Assembly: GCF_000003815.2 (NCBI RefSeq)
Contig: NC_049979.1
Location: 27,011,484 to 27,075,483, forward strand
Length of the DNA: 64,000 bases
Source: Branchiostoma floridae
Taxonomy: Eukaryota > Chordata > Leptocardii > Amphioxiformes > Branchiostomatidae
Direction of reading: 5' to 3'
Under the pieces are notes generated by a model. The model ran no database searches, was not told the origin of the DNA, and was given only the letters and a program-made list of their open reading frames with translations. The position numbers were made by a program, and so were the translations under genes. Shown here piece by piece: positions 19,001 to 29,413 of this stretch (positions are counted from its first letter, which is position 1; each line of letters starts with the position of its first letter).

Positions 19001-20176
19001 ATCGAAAAGGAGAATGTCTAATAACGTGCTGTATTTGCAGGCTGCGGAGGTTGAAGATGAGGTGCCGAACGAGGTCCGGGCTGGGCGGAAGACCACGAGA
19101 ATCACCCTGGTCATGGCCGGCTGCTGGCTGGTCGCCTGGCTGCCGTACGCCTGCATGGCGCTAGTCATCGCCGCCGGGGGACGGGTCTCTCCTACCGTGG
19201 AGGTCCTGGCCACCAAGTTCGCCAAGACAAGCTACATCGTGAACACCATCATCTATTTAGTCATGGAAAAGGAGGTGTGTAAATGCATGTTTGCAAGAAC
19301 AGCATAACTCGAGAAGGCCTGGATAAACTTCATTTTATGTTTGAACTGACTTATATATAACTGACGTAAAAAGGTCTTGACGAGACCTATAAATCTGGTT
19401 AGATACACCCCCCCACACACACACACACCTAACAGCTTGTTACGTCTTTGTGTATATACATGTCATAGTGTTCTCTGGATATGAAATCAGCACCAAGGAC
19501 ATATCAGCAGTTAATCTGCCAACTAAGCGTAGCTTACAGCAGATTATGCGTGCCAGACAGACCTAATGAACAATCCTACAATCTGTTTGTAGTATTACGT
19601 TGGAGTTGAAATTGTTTAACGCAAAGAGTTTTAGGGAAATAACTCCTTGCTTGATAAAACAAGTGCTTTTGAGAAAAGCTTGCCGTTTTTGCCGCATGAT
19701 AAAAGGATTATTTTTATTGGCAATAGTTCACCTCATGTATCCCATATCCGTCTTTTCAGATTCGGCAATTCGAATGAAAATAAAACCTTCATTTGACGGG
19801 TGCACAAGCAAGACTTATCAGCCTTGCATTATATATTGAATGGCTGTTAAAAAAAAAGATGAAATAATCCCAAACCCTTTTTTTGTGTAAGGATCCTATA
19901 TGCAGTATATTCTGGATTTGGTCTTACCACGGACAAGTATCCCCACTAATCTGAACCTGGTATTGCGTTCTTCAACAGTTCCGCAAGAGTCTTGTCCTTC
20001 TGCTGTTCTGTGGACGAGACCCTTTCGACATCCAGATCGAGCAGCCGGCGTACGAGAAGGCAGACGTGTACGTGGAGCGGCTGGTAACGGCGGAGCCAAT
20101 GGTGGAGATGGAAGCCGTTAACGTCCGCCCGGCCCAGCAGGAACCAGCCAGAGCACCGTTCGGAACTCCGCTGTGA
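11032..20176 (+). CDS. Opsin (retinal-lysine GPCR), complete, five exons
   Basis: Seven-transmembrane receptor of the opsin family, 375 aa. Exons: 11032-11395, 17418-17599, 18305-18454, 19041-19274, 19979-20176; junction phases 1, 0, 0, 0 all match. The start is the ATG at 11032, with an N-glycosylation site NGTF at residue 7. TM1 has GFVANLLTV and TM2 has ALSDLL. Disulphide cysteines are C111 (AACVWY) and C189 (MTVCSLDW), TM6 is WLPYA, and TM7 FAKTSYIVNTIIY places K294 at bovine K296, so it should bind retinal. Oddities: Tyr at bovine position 113, Val at 181, SRY instead of (D/E)RY, NTIIY instead of NPxxY, and tripeptide EKE. The C-terminal tail (about 65 aa) is acidic. This points to a non-visual opsin outside the ciliary visual group; whether it belongs with neuropsin/Go-type or a cephalochordate-specific clade I cannot decide. 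Intron 1 (6 kb) is full of transposons. Confidence 0.9.
11448..11653 (-). mobile_element. MITE, GTAAATGCA family, in opsin intron 1
   Basis: Starts ATACTGTAAATGCAGAAACT and ends AATGCATTTAAAGTA, with the family core in reverse orientation (ACCGCGAAAAGTCC). It begins about 50 bases after the end of opsin exon 1, so reading on past the exon gives an artificial open frame. Confidence 0.75.
11836..11895 (-). mobile_element. SINE 3'-end fragment
   Basis: The stretch GGTTATACCGCCCCTCACGG plus flanks matches the reverse complement of the SINE end at 50-130 (TTATACCGCCCCTTACGGGG). Only about 60 bases remain. Confidence 0.5.
12344..12552. mobile_element. Palindromic MITE, TTCACCTTTATCCGCGGGTA family
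   Basis: The ends are long inverted repeats: CTAGTTCACCTTTATCCGCG with GGTAACCTATATCCGTTGTT on the left, and ACAACGGATATATGTTACCC, CGCGGACAAAGGTGAACTAG on the right. The middle is itself palindromic (GTCGACAGACGGTGGTTTCA, CAATATTTTGAAAATAT). Good copies lie at 34723, 36507, 49848, 55461 (interrupted) and 56601. It has no coding capacity. Confidence 0.8.
12939..13006. repeat. (GA)n then (CA)n microsatellite
   Basis: A GA run at 12939-12964 and a CA run at 12980-13006, separated by a short unique segment, in opsin intron 1. Confidence 0.9.
13248..13830 (-). mobile_element. Internally deleted mariner element
   Basis: The inverted ends CGAGGGGCGTGCAATTAGTA (left) and TACTTATTGCACGCCCCTCG (right) are flanked by TA on both sides (13246-13247, 13831-13832), the standard Tc1/mariner target. 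At 583 bp it is under half the usual length. A transposase remnant on the minus strand fills 13321-13647. It lies in opsin intron 1. Confidence 0.85.
13321..13647 (-). pseudogene. Mariner transposase remnant, N- and C-terminal ends fused
   Basis: 108 codons. Residues 1-70 match the mariner N-terminal helix-turn-helix DNA-binding domain (RAVIRFLYLKG, ETYGDDAPSYDLVKRW, EFKRGWKSVE, PRPGRPS). After about residue 72 the frame jumps to the family's C-terminal end (SKRWEKCITLGDSYEEKD, then stop). The catalytic DD34D core is absent, so the protein could at most bind the element's ends. The deletion keeps frame. Upstream regulatory sequence is only that of the element. Confidence 0.8.
14371..14715 (+). 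repeat. Tandem array of the TATATAGCCGGTATAACCGC repeat
   Basis: Five units start with CTGTATCTATATAG at 14371, 14433, 14489, 14551 and 14607, spaced 62, 56, 62 and 56 bases. Alternate units share the same variants (GCCGGTATAAC versus GCGGGTATGAC), giving a 118-bp higher-order repeat. The last unit runs into the longer interspersed element (GCAGCAGCAGCTGGTTATAT) also seen at 23048, 51071 and 61333. Confidence 0.85.
14715..17417. other. Rest of opsin intron 1
   Basis: AT-rich intron sequence. Two weakly similar segments (about 15000-15250 and 15730-15960, sharing AATGGCACAAA and AAAGAACA-type stretches) suggest an old duplication. A short hairpin lies at 16411-16453 (AAGGACGTTATTATATAAGG against TATATAACGTCCTT). 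No coding segment is supported. Confidence 0.5.
17626..17720 (+). repeat. Three-unit tandem repeat with CCAAT boxes
   Basis: Three units of roughly 32 bases, each with TTCAACCAATGA followed by an AGCA/GGCA segment, begin about 30 bases after the end of opsin exon 2. They lie within intron 2. Confidence 0.7.
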
Positions 20177-21852
20177 TACCCACACAACTCCGATGTGACA
20201 CCCTCTCTGCCATCTCGAAATTCTACTTGTTTCATTTTTCTAAATTTATTTTGAAAACGTTTATTCAAATCAAGGCCATTTGGCCAATTCTAGGCAATGA
20301 AGCAAGTTGGTGGAAATTATTATGCTAGGAGATAGGAGAGAACATGCAGCTAATACAGAAGGGCAACAGTTGTCATCGAGAGAGTTCCATACTTTGGCAG
20401 TACAAAGAACCTTTCTTTTGTCTCATCGATGTATAGAAATATCATTCTCAAATCTAGAACAGTAACCAGCCGATACAAATGCGATTGATTGTTGAAAACA
20501 AGGAGTTCCCTACAACCTCCATGATAACTCACACAGGGATGGCAATAGGTTGCGGTGAACGTTTCGTCATGCTTATGAAATGTTTTAACTTTTCCAATGA
20601 GCCAAACAATAAGGGAAAACAATAACATATCGGTGAAATGTTTTGTCATTACCAAATTGAAATGTCTTTGTTTTTAATTACGTCTGTTGCAAACGTAAGA
20701 TATCCAGCAATGTTTGCGTGCCATAGTCAATACTTAAAAATCTATAGGCATCCATTAATTGTCTAGATTGTGCCAAATATAAATGTTTCAAAACTGTATA
20801 TGAAGAAATATGCTGAGGTTTTGGAGAGCACTTATTGTTGACATATTGAGTTAATATCATGAAATCAGCGTATACATACTTTTCTCATTACAGGATCAAT
20901 GTTGTAAGTGTTGTAATATATATATTTGTATGTAATTATGTGACTTTTAAATATTTATATATTTGTCAATGCTCTAATGCTCCCGATGCAAACTCCTCGT
21001 GGAGCGTACTATTGTTCTAACGCATGTAATTAGTAGAAGTGGTGATGGCATGGTAGTCCTGTGATGTGTGCTAATGTGTTGTACAGGAAAACGACCACAT
21101 TTGTTCCATTAGGCCACAGCATGTAAATTCTACGGATGGCATCCTCTGCAGGATGCAAAAATAGTGAGGTAGGGCGAAAATAAAACAAGATGGGTAAAAA
21201 AACAATATGGCTCAATTTTCAAAATAGACACCATAAACGTTGTAACAAGAGCTGAAGTGACAAAACATGGGAGCGCTGACAACAAATCATTCATTCTTGT
21301 ATTCAAGACGTGAACTAGTGTTGTAAAAGTGACAGACCACCAAAAGGTGATAGACTGGTATTACTTACCAAATTGGTACCTACGCTCATGGCTTCCATGG
21401 TGGTGCAACTTTTGCAACTATCCAGCTGGTTTCACTTCTAGAACTAAGAATTACAGTCATGGCTACCTCGCTAGTGTCACTTCTACAATGACAATCATTA
21501 GGCTAAAACACAACTATTACATACCTTCCCATTTTGGTACTTTCTCGTCATGTTGACCATTTTCCAAGAAGAAAAATATATTCTCGTTTTTTTTCTGAAA
21601 TCAGGCAAAAATTAATAAGCGCGCGGATGTCATCCATAAAATTTACTTGCTGTGGCCTGTTGCTTATTGTCCTTGGCAATCTGGTAACAGTTTAGTCGTG
21701 AAAGCCACCTGGTGCTCGTCCTATTGTGTTTCCCATTGAATCGCACGAGTTGGATGTCATTAGGTAAATTATACATTACTTATATATGCACGGAAGCGTA
21801 AGGTGATATCGGCCTTATTTGCGAAATTTAAAAGTTGGTTGCTTAATCGCTG

Positions 21853-22381
21853 AAAGGGGCATTCCACTCCAGAAGGGAGTCTTGTTTTCCAATAGATAAC
21901 GTGTCAATGAATACATAATCAGCCGAATTTTGTGGCATTCACCTTGGGATGAATTGCGCAATGTGTGTTTTGTAAAACAATATGACATTTACTAAACCCG
22001 ATCAAACCCTTCCCATGCATTCCCTATACGCATAGACACCTTGTTTATCGGGCATATTTTCGGAATAAATGAGGTTCGCTAAGCACACCAAGAAGGCAAA
22101 TTGCTCATAAGATAGCAAAGAATACAAGAACAAGATGAGATTTCTTAGCGAACCTGAAGTTAGTTTTGTAACCGTACCTAAAACGTTTTGCATTGTATTC
22201 AGCCATAGGATTAATTCAATTAGAGGGTACTTGGGGAGTTTAGTAGAAGACTGGATGCTTTTGAGGCACGTGGAGCAACTGGGTACTTGATCGTATAATG
22301 TGAAGTAGTATGCATTTATTACTTCCTAAAATTAATACCTATCAGAAAATAACACTCCCGTGTGGAGTGGAATGCCCCTTT
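21853..22381 (+). mobile_element. 529-bp MITE with AAAGGGGCATTCCACTCC ends
   Basis: Starts AAAGGGGCATTCCACTCCAG and ends GTGGAGTGGAATGCCCCTT, an inverted pair. A second copy in the same orientation, highly similar throughout (shared TTTTCCAATAGATAA, GAATACATAATCAGCCGAAT), lies at 32609-33124. It encodes nothing. Confidence 0.85.
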
Positions 22382-23047
22382 AACCGCACCTGTTGCCGAC
22401 TGTTTGCAGACTACATTTACTGACAGTCACAAAAACGTCGTCAATTTCTCGCCGATTGGTCGACCGCATGAAATGGCGCTTTTTAACTTGAAAAATGATA
22501 CAGATATTTCTTAAATGAATCTTAATCATTGTCCTTTGGTATTTGACCCAGTGCCACTACTGCAAAACTGAGGATGTGACACTTTGGTTTGTATTTACAT
22601 TAATATTGAGTGATACCGAATGGGAGAATTGGCGAAAAGTGCATGAAATGCCCACTTTGGTTTAATGCTTGGGCATAACTGGCACTGCCTCATACGTCAT
22701 AGGTCTGGTGTACGATTTTCAACGTACTTTCAAGCAGGCTGTGGCTGAAACATATCATCTGGTAATTCCTTTCCTTTCTTGTAGAATTTTGTGGGACAGA
22801 TGCTTGATAATCATAATTCCAAGAGTGTCTTTAGGGAAAGGGGGCATACATGTGCAGATATCAAGACTGAGTGAGTTCCGTATTGGTATTGTTTGGCTAG
22901 TGCATGAAGCTAATCCAGTAAAACTAAAAAAGAATACGTTCCTCCATGCAACTCATACGGACTTGAATAAATGCCATAGAGTTGCGGACGGACCATAAGT
23001 TTGTGATGATTGTATGTCAGGATCCTTGTGACTTTTTTTGTCCACTA

Positions 23048-23168
23048 TCTGTATCTGTATCCATCTGTATCTGTACCTATATAGCCGGTATAACCGCCCT
23101 TCGGCGTAACACACCAGCTTCGCAGGCACGCGGTGCAGCAGCAGCTGGTTATATTACACTGAACGATC
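23048..23168 (+). repeat. Interspersed GCCGGTATAACCGCCCTTCG element
   Basis: Contains TATATAGCCGGTATAACCGC, CTTCGGCGTAACACACCAGC and GCAGCAGCAGCTGGTTATAT in the same order as the element at the end of the 14371-14715 array and, reversed, at 61333-61482. Confidence 0.75.
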
Positions 23169-24395
23169 CCACCGATCACACTAGCAACCTAAAATAAAGT
23201 AAAACTGTGAAATGTGAAAGTACAAATAATGTCTTTTGTTCTGGGAATAAAAGATGTACCATTGAAGACAAATGCACTATAAGCTAAACAGTGAAGGAAC
23301 AAAAAGTTTATTCTTTTTTATTGTGTATTATTTTGAATAGTAACTGTTGTACGTGTATATGGCAATAAAGTTTTTAAAAAGTATAAGCTTGAGACATTGT
23401 CAAAGTGGGGTGTCTAAGGCTGTGTAGCTATATTAGGTAGAGATATGGATACTTAACCACGACTGACTGACTCGCAGGGATATATTCCATTATTCGCTAG
23501 TAATCATTATTAGCTTGGTGTGTTTTAAAAAGTTAGTATGGACCTTGATTTCTTCAGGAAGTACCTTATTGCAATTCGACAAGACAATCTAAGTAAATTA
23601 GTACACAATGAGATCATCCAGAGGCTGTTCTTTATTTCTAAATGCTTGTACTTCGATGTTTTTTAAATGATACTTTACAGATTTGCTAATATCAATGGAA
23701 ACAACTTCACCAGTGTCTGACAATACAAGCTGAAGACAGTCAGTGAGGATACAAACTTATATTAGGCCAAAGCAATTGAAGTAACTGTTTCTTGGAATCA
23801 ACAGCTGCTATTTTTCCACAAATGAAAAAAAAATCCATTCAAAGAATTTTCACCATTTAATTACTTTGAAGCCATTCAAGAACTTTGCACTGTAGTTAAT
23901 TGGCCTAAGTGCCTTCATAAGCTTCTTGTAATGTGGGCACATTTACCATTGCAGTAAAATTTTTAATTCATGAAGGACATATGAACATAAAAACTTTTTT
24001 TTTCAAATAATTTTCAACAAACAGGATACTGTACACTGGCAGTGTTTGCTTTCAAGCTAAAAACTTGTTTGTATATTCTTTTTACCTAGCACTTACTTTT
24101 ACCCCAGACCTTTTGCAAATTTCAGAAAAATTCCCAAAAAAATTCAAATTGGTGTAGCCCTACCATTAGACAGGTGGGCAGCTTACAAATTGTCAGAGTG
24201 TTGACTAACATCACAGGCAAGAAAGGGACTATGTACAGGATGGCAATGCCACAACATTACTTCAACAATTCATGACAACAATCCTTAGCATAGTCAACAA
24301 TAAACATGAAACATCTACTAGTACACCCTAGGAGGTAGAAAAAAAAAATAGTCTTCTTTAAATTGATTTTCCACTCAAGCTCAACCAATACAAAC

Positions 24396-24606
24396 TACTG
24401 TAAATGCATTTAAGTTCACGGGAATTTAATTTCTCAGTAGCGGGAAAAAAGACTTTTCGCGGTGGTTTTAAGTTCGCGGTAGCATCATGCACTGTACTCT
24501 CTTACTGCCATGGAAAAATGTTTGCAGTGGTTTTAAATCCGCGGTGAAGTGGCCACCGCGAAAACCGCGAACATAAAACCACCGCGAACATTTCTGCATT
24601 TACAGT
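24396..24606 (+). mobile_element. MITE, GTAAATGCATTTAAGTTC family
   Basis: A well-preserved copy beginning TACTGTAAATGCATTTAAGT and ending TTTCTGCATTTACAGTA, with the core TTCGCGGTGGTTTTAAGTTC and the mirror GAACATAAAACCACCGCG. It lies downstream of the SLC35F6 stop, possibly inside its 3' UTR. Confidence 0.8.
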
Positions 24607-25129
24607 ATTCCGATATAGCACATTCAGCAAATTAAAGTAGTGACATTGTTGCGATGGTTATTTAAGCAGGTATCTCATAGGGCTGCTACTATTTGCGAAA
24701 GACACTTTGTCGCCAACTGGCACAGTCCAGTGAGATAACCACTTTGTGTTCAATTTGTAATGTTGCCATTAATAGGCACAGCCAAGGCAAAGAGAAGAAA
24801 CACTAAAGGCTATGTCAAACAACAGACATACAGAAAGCACATACACAGATTGAAAAATGACAGAACCCAGCTTTACATAATATACTGTCCAAGTCCAACA
24901 TTAAGTACTTGGTGACAACATCTATACATGAACAGAGGACAAGAGACCTGGCACATTCCCACTATGTATCTATCAGCCAACGAAAGGGTATGTCACCTCG
25001 TAATTGGGTGTCACTTCAATGGCACAGCAGCATGTCTACAGATGAATATGATGAATTCCAGTCTATATTTCTGACAACTGACAAGAAAATTGCTGACGTC
25101 AAAGATAACAATTTTGAATCCAGGCCAGT

Positions 25130-28100
25130 TTATGTGTCCCCACTGAGAAGGGGGGTTCTCTCGTCACTGTCCTGTGTCGCCTGTATGGAGGCTGCCTCGG
25201 GGGTGGGGTCTGTATCCTCAGGGGGCTGGGGACGCAGGCAGGGGATCCAGGGGAAACTGATGAGCTCGTTATACAGGGCCGTGCCAATCATCAGGAAGAA
25301 GAACCCGTCAACTGTGAAACAAAAGATCAGATATCTTTATCTTTATTCATCTATTGAAATCTACCACATTTGTGGAAGGATTGACATAACAAGTGACTTA
25401 TAGACAAAGCACATTCCCCGTCAAGTAGTCAACTGGTTGTCCCAAAACCTAAGCGAGAGACCTTCAGAAGATCGATAGCCTACCGTGGACCCAATGTCTG
25501 GAACAACCTACCACCAGACACACGTACGGCTCCAAATCTGACCTGCTTTAAGAAACTCTTGAAGTAAAAGTAATGACTATATAAAACGAATGGACACGGA
25601 CTATGAACAGAGCTTTTTGCCCTCGCTACTATATGTTTTGTACCATATACATGTATGTGTAGTGATTATGTTGATAGATTTTATTAGGACACAATCTAAT
25701 CTGTATCTCTGTTATATTTTACCTGACCCTTACCTCCCTCATGACCTCAATGAAAAGCAGCCTGCTGGCCAATTTGAGCTTTCATGAATAAATAAAGGTT
25801 TAAACAAACATATACAGGAGACCAGACTGCTACATGTAGGTTATATCCACTCACCCCTAACCTTTTCGATAGTTGCATGTAACAAGTTCTTAAACATGTC
25901 ATTCGTATAATCAACATGGAGCAAAGTCAGAGCTCACATTAGATCATCCTCACGTAAGACCTTTTCCGTCTGTTGTAAGCAATACAAATGTACAACCTCA
26001 ATGTACCCTTAGCAGGGAGACAACACTAACCTTGTAAGATGCCATACGTGTTGTCCCATGGTTCCCCAAAGTCCTGGTAGAATAAAGAAAACGTGACTTC
26101 ATTTTGTACAGCAAGAATAAAAGTTGATAGCACAATTATGGTGCCTCTGTCACATATGACAGCAAAATATACATTATTTCCTGATTACATTCTTCAGCTG
26201 CAGCTTTTATTCAATGCACAAAGATTTCTGTAGAAAATATACACACTTCTGATAAACATCGAATCTTACAAATCATACTAAGTCTTCCAGTTCTTGATTC
26301 CTAAATACAGCAGATGGTTCGAGGCTTAGCACTAGTTTGCAAAAAAATGCTCTTTATAGAAGCATAGCAAACATCATCATCATCATCATTTTTCATCATA
26401 TTCCATCCTCTTTTTCTGCCTAAATCTGTAGTTGCTGTAGGTATGTATGCAGATGAGTATTCCAATTTAGCGATTAAAATGTTATGGCAAAGGTCACGTA
26501 CTAAATGTAATCTTGATGATTATATGCACTGCTTGCTTTTTAACAGAACATTTCAACAGAACATTTTCAACAGAACATTTTCAACAGAACATTTTCAACA
26601 CAACATTTTCAACAGAACATTTTCAACAGTCTTTTCAACAGAACATTTCAACAGAACATTTTCAACAGAACATTTTCAACAGAACATTTTCAACAGAACA
26701 TTTTCAACAGAACATTTTCAACAAAACATTTTCGACAGAACATTTTCAACAGAACATTTCAACAGAACATTTCAACAGAACATTTTCAACAGAACATTTT
26801 CAACAGAACGTTCCAGCCTGGCTGCTGTGTTCTCTGTGATATCATTGTCGAAAGTTGGATTGATCACCTGCTGGAAGGAATCAAGAACTGGAAGACAGTA
26901 TGATTTGCAAGAGTCAATATTCAATACCAATTATTCAGAAGGGTTTATATTTCTTACAAATGTCCAATCCTAGTTCACTGAATGATACTTACTGGGATTG
27001 AATGTAACCACTGGAAATCTTTTGGTGTCAAAAGCACTTTAAATCATACATTGCCAAATCTTTTTAAATAAATTCAAGTAAATACACGTTAAGATCCTAA
27101 CCCTGCCACAAGTTGGGTTCACTTCACTTTTCCTTTAGGCACAAAGACGTGTCATCAACTCGAGACAGATTGCTAGCTCAACAGCCACCATTTAGCACAG
27201 AGTTGCAGGGAGTACTAATTTGTCCACTCTTCAAACCAACCTGCAACCAATTCTGACTAATAGGTCCTAGCTAAAACTGCCAAGAGAAGCCTTTGTTACC
27301 TCCAAAAAGTCAGACATGATTTCTTTCAATCTCAATGATGGTCTCAGAAGGGGCAATTAGCGGGCGTGTTACAGTAGGCTCTTGTCTCCTCGGAGAGCGA
27401 TACAGTCTAGCATACATCCTGCCATTTACTTGTATCATTATGGTGAGAGCAAAACTCTCATGTTCCCTTGTGAGTGGTCCAAATACAGCTCAACAACCCG
27501 TCTCACTAATGAATCCCATCAGGCTGGCTACTAGTACATGTACGTGCCAAGCATCTGATAGGCGGGGCACTGTAAGTCTTTTAATATTTGCGGCGGTTAT
27601 AAGTTTGCCTTTTTTTTTATGGGACCTCACACCATGAAGATATGCTCTCCCTTCCTTTGTGTAATATACTATACCACAGTTTCAGCAGCAATCTCTAAGA
27701 CAAAGCGTACTCTTGATTTATACCATACCACAAGATCTAAGTGCTGCAAATGTAAGTGAATTTACAGTATTAGCTGTGAATGCTAGCAGGGGAAACATGC
27801 ATGAGCCAAAGAATGACCTGCTTTTGAATGCAGTTTTTATGGCTACTTTTGCTCCAAAATGTGGAGAGAAAATCTGATGCATCTTGTTGCAATGTTGGAC
27901 TTTAATTTACAGTTTTGTTTTTCAGTTGTGTATAGTTATGGTATATTTAGAGTTACTGTAACAGGATTTGGAAGTAGTACTGACAACACCTCTTTCCATT
28001 CATAGTTTAAGGTTAAAAAAACCTTGGTTTAAAAACCCACCAATTCACAGATTTTACTCTTGTCACTGACAAAGATAGTGGATGCAGCAATGAAAAAACA

Positions 28101-29382
28101 ACTGATCGATTCCAAAATCATACCCAGTTGCTTGAGTAAGTGGCTATTAGGTGTGACGTTTTTCATTTCTGTTGCTGAATTACGAGTGCCTCTTTTAGCT
28201 GTGGTCTTTGCCCTTATTACGGTGACGTACATTTTGAACATAAAGATTGGCCCCTCCTAAATCACTCGCAATGCACCCCACCAAGTGTCCTATATAATAT
28301 AGCTCTTCTGTTCTGTTCTGGTCTTGAGGACAGATGTCAGAGATGCATTTCTGCGCAGTAGAGGGCTCAAAATGGGATTTTTCATTTCTGTTGCTGAATT
28401 ACGAGTGCCTCTTTTATCTGTGGTCTTTGCCCTTATTACAGTGACGTACATTTTGAACGGAAAGATTGGCCCCTCCTATTATAAATCACTCGCAATGCAC
28501 CCCACCAAGTGTCCTATATGTATAGCTCTTCTGTTCTGTTCTGGTCTTGAGGACAGATGTCAGAGATGCATTATTGAGCAGTATAGAGGGCTCAAAAATG
28601 GGAATATAAAATAATTATATAGTGCCACTTAAGATCCTTGAAAATCATTATTTCCCTTGAAAATCCTGGCCCTATCTGGAGACTTTTGGGGTTAAAAGGA
28701 ACAAGTAACAAGGGTCTGATTCAGAAGCTTTCCCATCTAGGTCAAAATTTGTTCATTTCACCAGTTAAGTTGGTGTTACTTAGAACAGATTTCAGTCGTT
28801 AGATCCTGTGGATGAATACAGGAGAAAACGGGGGTCAATAGTGAGGTTTTTGAATTAATAGAGCTAGATTTTCTCTGAGTTTGAGCTGAATGATCCAATT
28901 CTCTTTACCATGTACCAAGACCCCTGTGATTTTCTTCTTGAGATAAAATCTGGGTATTACTAAGTAGTTTAATGGGATCATCTTGTCTCAGTGCTTTATT
29001 TATGCATATTATACCAATGGGGCTCAACTCTGATGTCTGCAAGAAATCCTTAACCCCACATAGTAACTGAGGCCTGATCTGACATGAATTCTAAGTGGCA
29101 TGCAAGGAAGGTTGAACATTAGGCTATACCCTACAAGAGATTCTTAATTTTTGTTCTTTCACAACTTCTTTGACCTTGGAATATTCTATGACAATAGTTT
29201 AAAAACTTTCTGAATTTGTTTTTGCAATCGATGGCATATATTTGCTAATATTTTACTGCTTTGTATGATTTACAGTATCGTTGAACTTTTTTATTTTTGG
29301 AAACGGCCAAAACTTGATGCCAGCGCGGATGTCCATATAATCAAATCAACATGGACTTAAGCAGAAGAAAGGTTGTCTTCCA

Positions 29383-29413
<31 letters not shown>

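Larger units (their letters stand above)
20177..25129. other. Region between the convergent opsin and SLC35F6 genes
   Basis: Both genes point into this stretch, so it holds their 3' UTRs, whose ends I cannot fix; an AATAAA on the plus strand occurs near 23364. Otherwise it contains a repeat at about 21470-21665 (shared with 54115-54300), a 529-bp MITE at 21853-22381, a GCCGGTATAACCGC-family element at 23048-23168, a MITE at 24396-24606, and AT-rich sequence with no supported coding segment. Confidence 0.5.

Noticed and set aside
24909-25403. 164-codon plus-strand frame
   Set aside because: It is antisense to the last SLC35F6 exon; the minus-strand reading is clearly the real one.
26443-26973. 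176-codon open frame and an overlapping 108-codon frame
   Set aside because: Both come from the AACAGAACATTTTC minisatellite, whose unit lacks stops in those frames; no splice or homology support.
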